64,000 bases of DNA, taken from Ashinkailepas kermadecensis (taxonomy: Eukaryota; Arthropoda; Thecostraca; Neolepadidae). The stretch is from NCBI GenBank assembly GCA_034440615.1, contig JAOTOM010004352.1:124001-188000 (forward strand). The letters run 5' to 3'. Position numbers and translations under genes: made by a program. Below, one piece after another: positions 56,753-64,000 of this stretch (positions within the stretch are counted from its first letter, which is position 1; each line of letters starts with the position of its first letter). The notes beneath the pieces are model-generated. The model was given only the letters and a program-made list of their open reading frames with translations, was not told the DNA's origin and searched no databases.

Positions 56753-57215
56753 GTCGGCGCGGAGGACGCCCCGCCCGGTGGCGCTCTGCTGTTCCACACG
56801 TGGTCGGCTCGCTTGGTGAGTCGGCGCGGAGGACGCCTCGCCCAGTGGCGCGCCGCTGTTCCACACGTGGTCGGCTCGCTTGGTGAGTCGGCGCGGAGGA
56901 CGCCCCGCCCAGTGGCGCTCTGCTGTTCCACACGTGGTCGGCTCGCTTGGTGAGTCGGCGCGGAGGACGCCCCGCCCAGTGGCGCTCTGCTGTTCCACAC
57001 GTGGTCGGCTCGCTTGGCGAGTCGGCGCGGAGGACGCCCCGCCCAGTGGCGCTCTGCTGTTCCACACGTGGTCGGCTCGCTTGGTGAGTCGGCGCGGAGG
57101 ACGCCCCGCCCAGTGGCGCTCTGCTGTTCCACACGTGGTCGGCTCGCTTGGTGAGTCGGCGCGGAGGACGCCCCGCCCAGTGGCGCGCCGCTGTCCCACA
57201 CGTGGTCGGGTTGCT
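56753..57215 (+). repeat. 67-bp minisatellite carrying Nurf301 exon 8 donor copies
   Basis: About seven units contain GTGGTCGGCTCGCTTG followed by GTGAGTCGGCGCGG, closely resembling the real boundary GACGCGCTCG-GTGAGTCGGCGCG. Spacing is 67 bp (GTGAG at 56816, 56883 and on). Confidence 0.92.
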
Positions 57216-57821
57216 GCGCTCTCAGTTCGCCCGGCAGCGCTGGACTTGTGAGCAGCAACAGCTGGCGAATAGCGATGGTTGGTCTTTGTGACCTCGAGCC
57301 ACGTGGTAGTGTAGCAGTGTTGGTGATTAAAGTGTGTGTATGGGGGTGGGGGCGTTGAAACTACCTTGTAATTGGGGTGCAGCATTGAATTGAAGCAACC
57401 TCTCTTCCATTCAGAACCCAATTCCTTCCTTGCAGAACCCATGGGCTCAATTTCAAATATTATCTGAACTTGGAACATGCAGCTGCATCTTTGCCTGCAG
57501 TCTGCTCTGCTTCACAGCACAGCGGTACTCGACCTTTCCTACTCCGGATCGCGTGATACTATGTTGCAGCACTGGAGAGTAAGAAGCGGTACACACTTGT
57601 GTGCCCCCCCCCCCCGCTAGCTGTATTATGCGTGGTTTTGATTGATTATTGTGGTACCTGCCTTCTCCATGATATCCTGGTTGTTCATATAGTACCGTGC
57701 GGGCCCTAAGAGACGCCGCGTGACCTGTGACCTGTGGCCTGTGGTGTCTGGTCACGTGACAGTCTAGCGCCGCAGACTGTCAGGGGCGGCACGTGACCTA
57801 TGGCCCGTGGTCTCCGTGCAG

Positions 57822-57967
57822 CTCACGTGTCGGTGCAGCGCATCTCTGTGTTGGAACGAGAGGAGCGCAAAAAGCAAGAGAAACGGGAGAAGAGAGAGCT
57901 AGCGGAGGAGGAGCTGGCTCTACGTATCCCATTCGTCAAGTACAACCTGAAGAAGGTCAAGCATCAG
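57822..57967 (+). CDS. E(bx): NURF301 exon 9
   Basis: The acceptor is ctccgtgcag at 57821 and the donor is GTAGGT at 57968; phase 1 in, 0 out. It encodes a highly charged helix (RISVLEREERKKQEKREKRE) and then LRIPFVKYNLKKVKHQ, matching the EREEKEK-(x)n-VKYTFPVKHQ region of BPTF. Confidence 0.94.
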
Positions 57968-58369
57968 GTAGGTGGTGTCCGACCTCATATATCAGGCTGT
58001 CTAGTACTGTTCGAACCGCCGTGTATGCCGACTGAGTGCGGGTTTGTGTCTTCATTGGTGCTAGAAATTCCTTCTTGTGACCTCGGCGTATGGCATGGCC
58101 AGTGTGGTTTCGTGTTTTTTGTGAAATACGCCATCATGGCTTGCCCTTGTCGAACTGTGACTTCCCCGCCATCCCCCTCCCCCGGTGACGTCATGACTTC
58201 CCCTCACCATCATCCCGGTGACGTCATGACTTCAGTCGGCTCATTTCAGATCGAGTAACTTGTTTAGCTCGATTAACCGAGGGGTGTACCCATGGCGCGT
58301 GACGTGATTGGGTCTATCGCTGTTTCCCAGTGACACACTGCTCCTGTCTCGCCTTGGCCGGATCGGTCC

Positions 58370-58815
58370 CCGTTTCGTCCTGACCGACCGGGTCTGTCGC
58401 TGTCTCGCCCTGACCGGACCGGGTCTGTCGCTGTCCCGCCCTGACTGACCGGGTCTGTCGCTGTCCCGCCCTGACTGACCGGGTCTGTCGCTGTTTCGCC
58501 CTGACTGACCGGGTCTGTCGCTGTCCCGCCCTGACTGACCGGGTCTGTCGCTGTCCCGCCCTGACTGACCGGGTCTGTCGCTGTCCCGCCCTGACTGACC
58601 GGGTCTGTCGCTGTCCCGCCCTGACCGGACCGGGTCTGTCGCTGTCTCGCCCTGACTGATCGGGTCTGTTGCTGTCTCGCCCTGACTGACCGGGTCTGTC
58701 GCTGTCCCGCCCTGACTGACCGGGTCTGTCGCTGTCTCGCCCTGACTGACCGGGTCTGTCGCTGTCCCGCCCTGACTGACCGGGTCTGTCGCTGCTCCCG
58801 CCCTGACCGGACCGG
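58370..58815 (+). repeat. 30-bp minisatellite upstream of exon 10
   Basis: About fourteen units of CTGACTGACCGGGTCTGTCG plus CTGTCCCGCC. It ends about 10 bp before the acceptor at 58824 and supplies its pyrimidine-rich stretch. Confidence 0.93.
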
Positions 58816-58824
58816 CCGCCGCAG

Positions 58825-58969
58825 GTGTGGAAGCAGCGGGGCGAGGAGTACCGCATCCACGGCCAGACTGGCTGGCTGTGGCTGAGCAGCACCCGTCGGT
58901 ACCGGCCGACGCCGGCCTCCAGACGGGGTCACGCCGCCGGGCCGTACCGGCTCCACCTGCACACTGTCG
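58825..58969 (+). CDS. E(bx): NURF301 exon 10
   Basis: The acceptor is ggccgccgcag at 58824 and the donor is GTCAGT at 58970; phase 0 in, 1 out. It encodes VWKQRGEEYRIHGQTGWLWL, then SSTRRYRPTPASRRGH. The VWKQ-x-GEEYR and GW-x-W-(x)2-S blocks are conserved in BPTF. A 30-bp minisatellite runs up to the acceptor. Confidence 0.94.
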
Positions 58970-59253
58970 GTCAGTGCCCGCCCCCACTCGTCCTGGTCGG
59001 TCGCCGGCTGCAGTCGCTGTGTGGTATGGTGGGCTGGCGGTGCAGCTGGTGCTGGTGTGTGCCGTTGATAGATGGTACGCTTGAGTCTCCGGTCCGGTGC
59101 GGTGCCCGTGTTGTCACGGTTTAGCTGGACGTGTAACCGGTGTATGTACAACTTAGATGTACGCAGAACGGCTCTGCGCGCTTGGCTGCGGTAGGTGCGG
59201 TGTACCGTGTCTGTTTGAGGGCTACGCGTAACCCTGCGGTCTGCGCGTGACAG

Positions 59254-59412
59254 CCACTCCAGACCGGCCGGCCGAGTCCCTGCTGCTGAGCCCAGCCGAC
59301 TACGAGAAGCAGCTGCTGATGCAGCAGACGGCTGCCGGGCAGCTGCCGACACAGACAGCTGACGACCTTCAACAGCAGCTGCTCGTGGTTCGACTGCAGC
59401 CTGGCACCACAG
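59254..59412 (+). CDS. E(bx): NURF301 exon 11: Gln/Leu-rich
   Basis: The acceptor is tgcgcgtgacag at 59253 and the donor is GTCAGC at 59413; phase 1 in and out. It encodes TPDRPAESLLLSPADYEKQL, then a Gln/Leu-rich segment. Phase fit is exact. Similarity to BPTF is weaker here, so identity is mostly from position. Confidence 0.8.
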
Positions 59413-59744
59413 GTCAGCGGCTCCCCAACTTCAGATGTCTTCTGTTCCGTGGGCTTGTGCTGTAGGCGTATCCGTCCGTGTGTCCTGCTGCCTGCTGTGT
59501 GCGTGGCTGTCCGTTGGATCCTGCTGTGATGTTGAAACATTGACAAATTCCATCCGAACTGGGTGAACGGGCCACGACGTGAGATGTATTCTTGTTCATC
59601 GCATGGGGATGGAGGAGGAGACGCGTTCCAGCGTAGCGTGTCGGTGTTGCTCGCCCTGTTATACACCGCTATAACGGTGTTGCGGTTCTCGTGTCAGAGT
59701 CATAGTCACACGAGCTTTGTGTATATATTGGTGTGTGACTGTGT

Positions 59745-60350
59745 GTAATAGTCCCAGCTGTGTGTATGTGTCGCTGTGTGACGGTCCCAGCTGTATGTAT
59801 GTGTCGGTGTGTAATGGTCCCAGCTGTATGTATGTGTCGCTGTGTGATGGTCCCAGCTGTGTGTATGTGTCGCTGTGTGACGGTCCCAGCTGTATGTATG
59901 TATGTGTCGGTGTGTAATGGTCCCAGCTGTGTGTATGTGTCGCTGTGTGATGGTCCCAGCTGTATGTATGTATGTGTCTGTGTGTAATGGTCCCAGCTGT
60001 ATGTATGTGTAACTGTGTAATGGTCCCAGCTGTATGTATGTGTCGCTGTGTGATGGTCCCAGCTGTATGTATGTGTCGCTGTGTGATGGTCCCAGCTGTA
60101 TGTATGTGTCACTGTGTAATGGTCCCAGCTGTATGTATGTGTCACTGTGTGATGGTCCCAGCTTTATGTATGTGTCGCTGTGTGATGGTCCCAGCTGTAT
60201 GTATGTGTCGGTGTGTAATGGTCCCAGCTGTATGTATGTGTCGCTGTGTGACGGTCCCAGCTGTATGTATGTGTCGGTGTGTAATAGTCCCAGCTGTGTG
60301 TATGTGTCGCTGTGTGACGGTCCCAGCTGTATGTATGTGTCGGTGTGATG
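59745..60350 (+). repeat. 33-bp minisatellite
   Basis: About eighteen units of GGTCCCAGCTGTATGTATGT plus GTCGCTGTGTGAT, contiguous without spacers. It lies in the Nurf301 intron 59413-60947. Confidence 0.93.
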
Positions 60351-60489
60351 GTCCCCGATTTGTGTATGCGATTGTCGCCGCGGTGGGTATATGTCGGTAT
60401 GACTGTCCCTGCTGTGCGTCTATGTCTATGTCCCAGTATGATTGCATGCAAAGCTGGTGAGTGACTGTTTCCATGCAATCATACTATGA

Positions 60490-60947
60490 TGGTCCTCATG
60501 TACACAGCCGGAGTGTAGCGGTCCTCATGTGCAGAGCCTGAGTGTAGCGACCCTCCTGTACGGATCCGGAGTGCAACTGTCCTCATTATGTACAGAGCTG
60601 GAATGTAACGGTCCTCATTGTGTACAGAGCCTGAGTGCAACTGTCCTCATTATATGCAGAGCCGGAGTGTGACTGTCCTCATGTAGACTCGGCTCTGGGT
60701 GTAACTGTCCTCATTATGTACAGAGCCGAAGTGTAACAGTCCTCATTATGTACAGACCCGGGATGTAACAGTCCTCATTATGTACATATCCGAAGTATAA
60801 CAGTCCTCATTATGTACAGACCCGAAGTGTAACAGTCCTCATTATGTACAGACCCGAAGTGTAACAGTCTTCATTATGTACAGACCCGGGGTGTAACAGT
60901 CCTCATTGTGTACAGACCCGGGGTGTAACAGTCCTCATTGTGTACAG
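60490..60947 (+). repeat. 32-36-bp minisatellite carrying exon 12 acceptor copies
   Basis: About thirteen units with AGTCCTCATTATGTACAGA and CCCGGAGTGTAAC. The TGTACAG-AGCC-GGAG of several units equals the real acceptor and exon start at 60947/60948. Confidence 0.9.
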
Positions 60948-61080
60948 AGCCGGAGAGTGACGGGGACGCGCCGGCGGACGAGGTACCGGTGGAGCCACTG
61001 CAGCTGCAACAGCTGATGGTGGACGACGTACTGGACGTGTCGACCGGATTGAGGCAGGCGCATCGCCTCATCTACCCCAG
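60948..61080 (+). CDS. E(bx): NURF301 exon 12
   Basis: The acceptor is ttgtgtacag at 60947 and the donor is GTCAGT at 61081; phase 1 in, 2 out. It encodes an acidic start (EPESDGDAPADEVPVEPL) followed by LQLQQLMVDDVLDVSTGL and RQAHRLIYPR. A 32-bp repeat whose units contain the same TACAG/exon-start sequence lies directly upstream. Confidence 0.82.
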
Positions 61081-61379
61081 GTCAGTATCAGAGGTCAAAC
61101 CCTCCTTGTCTACCTAGGTCAGCGTCGCCAGTCGACTCTTTCTGTGCCGAGGGTTAGTGTCAAGGTAGGCCCTTCTCATCTACCCCTCGTCATCATCCCA
61201 TGTAAGATTCGGTATCCCAAGTTCGAGTCATAGATTAAACTCTGGCAGCCAATGCGCCCTGAAGCCCAAGATTAAGCTCTCTGATCTCGGGTCAGATCCG
61301 TCTCCAGTGCCCAGACCTGCCATATATCAGACTTGTCTCCAGTACTGCAAGTCGGCTGTGTGTCTGATCTCCCACCGGG

Positions 61380-62581
61380 TACCCCAGGTCTGCTGTGTGC
61401 CTAACTCCAGCTCCCCGGGTAGCCCAGGTCGGCTGTGTGTCTAACCCCAGGTACCCAGGTCGGCTGTGTGTCTAACCCAACTCCCCGGGTAGCCCAGATC
61501 GGCTGTGTCTACCCCAGCTCCCCGGGTGCCCCAGGTCGGCTGTGTGTCTACCCCAGCTCTCCGGGTGCCCCAGGTCGGCTGTATGTCTGCCCCAGCTCCC
61601 CGGGTGCCCCTGGTCGGCTGTGTATCCACCCCAGCTCCCTGGGTAGCCCAGGTCGGCTGTGTGTCTACCCCAGGTCGGCTGTGTGTCTACCCCAGCTCCC
61701 TGGGTAGCCCAGGTCGGCTGTGTATCCACCCCAGCTCCCTGGGTAGCCCAGGTCGGCTGTGTGTCTACCCCAGGTCGGCTGTGTGTCTACCCCAGCTCCC
61801 TGGGTAGCCCAGGTCGGCTGTGTGTCTACCCCAGCTCCCTGGGTAGCCCAGGTCGGCTGTGTATCCACCCCAGCTTCCTGGGTAGCCCAGGTCGGCTGTG
61901 TGTCTACCCCAGCTCCCTGGGTAGCCCAGGTCGGCTGTGTATCCACCCCAGCTTCCTGGGTAGCCCTGGTCGGCTGTGTGTCTACCCCAGCTCCCTGGGT
62001 AGCCCAGGTCGGATGTGTGTCTACCCCAGGTCGGCTGTGTGTCTACCCCAGCTCCCTGGGTAGCCCAGGTCGGCTGTGTGTCTACCCCAGGTCGGCTGTG
62101 TATCCACCCCAGCTCCCTGGGTAGCCCAGGTCGGCTGTGTGTCTACCCCAGCTCCCTGGGTAGCCCAGGTCGGCTGTGTATCCACCCCAGCTTCCTGGGT
62201 AGCCCAGGTCGGCTGTGTGTCTACCCCAGCTCCCTGGGTAGCCCAGGTCGGCTGTGTATCCACCCCAGCTTCCTGGGTAGCCCAGGTCGGCTGTGTGTCT
62301 ACCCCAGCTCCCTGGGTAGCCCAGGTCGGCTGTGTATCCACCCCAGCTCCCTGGGTAGCCCAGGTCGGCTGTGTGTCTACCCCAGGTCGGCTGTATGTCT
62401 ACCCCAGCTCCCCGGGTGCCCCTGGTCGGCTGTGTATCCACCCCAGCTCCCTGGGTAGCCCAGGTCGGCTGTGTGTCTACCCCAGCTCCCTGGGTAGCCC
62501 AGGTCGGCTGTGTGTCTACCCCAGCTCCCTGGGTAGCCCAGGTCGGATGTGTGTCTAACCCCAGCTCCCCGGGTGCCCCAG
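61380..62581 (+). repeat. 39-bp minisatellite carrying exon 13 acceptor copies
   Basis: About thirty units of AGCTCCCTGGGTAGCCCAGG plus TCGGCTGTGTGTCTACCCC, with shorter variants. CCCAG-GTCGGC in each unit equals the real acceptor and exon start at 62581/62582. Confidence 0.93.
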
Positions 62582-62822
62582 GTCGGCGCGGACAGCCAAG
62601 CTGGACCGGCTGCTGTCGTGGCGCGAAGAGCTGGAGCGGCGCGAGCTGGGCGAAGCGACGCCGCCGGCCGACCGGTCGCTGTCGGCCGGGTTGGCGGCCG
62701 CCGAGGCACGCCTGCTGCTGCTGACGGCGCACCCGTGCTACGGTCGGACATGTCGCAGCGCGGCCGGCGGGGCCGGTACCGAGTGCTACTCGCCCTCCTG
62801 TCGACAGGCGGTGCGTGCCTGG
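62582..62822 (+). CDS. E(bx): NURF301 exon 13: Cys-containing segment
   Basis: The acceptor is gtgccccag at 62581 and the donor is GTCAGA at 62823; phase 2 in, 0 out. It encodes SARTAKLDRLLSWREELERR, then a C-rich end (HPCYGRTCRSAAGGAGTECY, then SPSCRQAVRAW). The frame closes cleanly with both neighbours. Most of the upstream 39-bp repeat units copy the acceptor's CCCAG-GTCGGC. Confidence 0.82.
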
Positions 62823-62859
62823 GTCAGACTGTCGTGGTGTCGACCAAGCGCTCACTGAC

Positions 62860-63355
62860 CCTCCACTCTCCACATCCTGCCCCCCACTCCCGTACCCACA
62901 CTCTCCACCCTCTGTCCCCGACTCCCGTGCCTCCACTCTCCACGTCCTGCCCCCCCCCACTCCCGTACCCACACTCTCCACCATCTGTCGCCGACTCCCG
63001 TTCCTCAACTCTCCACGTCCTGCCCCTCACTCCCGTACCCACACTCCACCCTCTGTCCCCGACTCCCGTTCCTCCACTCTCCACATCCTGCCCCTCACTC
63101 CCGTACCCACACTCTCCACCCTCTGTCCCCGACTCCCGTGCCTCCACTCTCCACATCCTGTCCCCCACTCCCGTACCCACACTCTCCACCATCTGTCCCC
63201 GACTCCCGTGCCTCCACTCTCCACATCCTGTCCCCCACTCCCGTACCCACACTCTCCACCATCTGTCCCCGACTCCCGTGCCTCCACTCTCCACATCCTG
63301 CCCCCCCCCACTCCCGTACCCACATTCTCTGTCTTCGACTCCCGAACCCTCCACA
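62860..63355 (+). repeat. minisatellite of about 66 bp, C-rich
   Basis: About seven units of CTCCACTCTCCACATCCTGC, CACTCCCGTACCCACACTCT and CTGTCCCCGACTCCCG, in the intron after Nurf301 exon 13. Open frames on both strands are artefacts. Confidence 0.92.
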
Positions 63356-63567
63356 CTCGACCCGCCGATCTGATTTTATCACCATTTGTTTAATGGCAAC
63401 CAATCATGGTGTTATGACGATTTGGACCAATTGTGGCAAAATGTCTTAGCGTGTGTTCAACAACAACGGCATCATATCTGCAAGTACCTTCCCACTATCG
63501 CGTACACGAGTCAGTGTGTTGTAGCTTGGCCCATGAGACACTCCGAGGTGGTGCATTTTGTTTGCAG

Positions 63568-63660
63568 GCATTGGTCCGGTTAGAAGTGGAGAGGCTTAGG
63601 TCGGAGCCGGACCCGAGTCAGGAGGCTGACGATGATGAGAAAAAAGTCGCCGTGGACAAG
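63568..63660 (+). CDS. E(bx): NURF301 exon 14 (gene continues)
   Basis: The acceptor is ttttgtttgcag at 63567, the best polypyrimidine tract of the gene, and the donor is GTAAGG at 63661; 31 codons, phase 0 both sides. It encodes ALVRLEVERLRSEPDPSQEA followed by an acidic/Lys segment ending DEKKVAVDK. The remaining exons are outside the window. Confidence 0.82.
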
Positions 63661-64000
63661 GTAAGGCTCAGTTGGAACACGTGCCAGGCTTGCTGTAGCG
63701 AAGGTTGGTTTGGACCAGCTCTGTGTATTTTTGGCAGTGTGTTGGGAGATAAAGTCCTTTCGATCGGTGATCACGCGTGAGCCATGCAGCAGTAGTCAAT
63801 CTATTGGCGTATCCGAAATGTAAAACGACCTGTCATTTTGGACCAACTTTAGTCATTTTTTCATCGCTGGGACTGAGCTTCGTGCTGAAAAAAATGCATT
63901 CTGGAGTCTAAGTTGAGCGAATTATCGCGGTGATCTTCTAGATATCAGACACAATTTGTTGTCATATCCACATGCTGATTTCTTACCTACTGATGTTCCA
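63661..64000 (+). other. Nurf301 intron (start)
   Basis: Begins at the donor GTAAGG. I see no exon or clear repeat in the remaining 340 bp. Confidence 0.7.

Larger units (their letters stand above)
39774..63660 (+). other. E(bx): gene model: NURF301 / BPTF / E(bx) (5' part, fourteen exons)
   Basis: NURF301 is the large scaffold subunit of the ISWI-containing NURF nucleosome-remodelling complex in the nucleus. Fourteen exons join without a phase conflict: 39774-40804, 46177-46342, 49440-49561, 51966-52183, 53789-53942, 54679-54758, 55378-55563, 56349-56570, 57822-57967, 58825-58969, 59254-59412, 60948-61080, 62582-62822 and 63568-63660, about 1,032 codons. Order: basic N-terminus, acidic/Ser region, DDT domain, PHD finger, then the YDRHGRRYWFL, YYSTSAQYAEL, NQYTSNPLALNRFQ, LMHPSWPQLRRAWNSAV, VKYNLKKVKHQVWKQRGEEY blocks typical of BPTF. 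The C-terminal PHD/bromodomain part lies beyond the window. Introns hold two non-LTR elements, SINEs and many minisatellites. Confidence 0.94.

Noticed and set aside
56649..57478. Minus-strand frames of up to 255 codons.
   Set aside because: Antisense of the 67-bp donor-carrying array.
58241..59352. Long Arg/Thr/Asp-rich minus-strand frames.
   Set aside because: They are antisense to Nurf301 exon 10 and the 30-bp array; repeat-driven.
59745..60350. Regular 33-bp repeat resembling a CRISPR array.
   Set aside because: Units are contiguous with no unique spacers, in an arthropod intron; ordinary minisatellite.
61435..63373. Several Pro/Cys/Val-rich frames on both strands.
   Set aside because: The 39- and 66-bp arrays generate them; the only supported coding is exon 13 (62582-62822).

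Overview
This is eukaryotic nuclear DNA from an arthropod, most likely a crustacean. I infer this from split genes with consensus GT/AG junctions, GC-rich exons, dense intronic minisatellites, tRNA-derived SINEs, non-LTR and hAT elements, and short TTAGG-type motifs. A barnacle-like genome would fit, but the species cannot be settled from the sequence alone. No prokaryotic organisation (operons, Shine-Dalgarno sites, CRISPR) is present.

Three conserved genes can be reconstructed exon by exon with matching splice phases. (1) The 3' part of unkempt (unk, + strand, nine exons, 373-17439): CCCH zinc fingers, a serine/proline-rich linker and a C-terminal coiled coil; no RING finger was found. (2) A protein disulfide isomerase of the PDI/P4HB type (- strand, five exons, 34268 down to 26694): a b-like (or degenerate a) domain, then b', a' with a WCGHC active site, and an acidic tail. 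Its N-terminal exon(s) and the exon that should carry an ER-retention signal were not found. (3) The 5' part of the NURF301/E(bx)/BPTF chromatin-remodelling subunit (+ strand, fourteen exons, 39774-63660, continuing past the window): DDT domain, PHD finger and the following conserved blocks. Pdi and Nurf301 are divergent. An isolated GC-rich minus-strand exon encoding one membrane segment (about 19792-20039) may belong to a fourth gene.

The rest is introns and intergenic DNA full of repeats. A 4.07-kb hAT-type element (4097-8166) with a perfect 8-bp target duplication sits in an unk intron. A minus-strand non-LTR retrotransposon with a 2A-like ribosome-skipping motif, a zinc finger and an APE endonuclease (47231-49304) is inserted inside a minisatellite in a Nurf301 intron. 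A second non-LTR fragment carries an RNase H domain (about 49940-51393). CR1-like fragments lie at 36249-36880 and 42840-43200. About ten SINE copies occur, three of them with target duplications.

The most unusual pattern is that many minisatellites begin at exon/intron boundaries, and their units contain the boundary itself: the exon edge plus its splice donor or acceptor. This is seen at unk exon 2 (both sides), Pdi b' exon (acceptor), and Nurf301 exons 2 (donor), 4 (acceptor), 8 (donor), 12 (acceptor) and 13 (acceptor), so arrays of decoy splice sites lie beside real ones. A 3.2-kb array of a 21-bp unit in the last recovered Pdi intron produces open frames of more than 1,200 codons on both strands that are not genes. 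A sharp base-composition shift separates the AT-rich block (about 34.9-46.1 kb, containing Nurf301 exon 1) from the GC-rich DNA around it.
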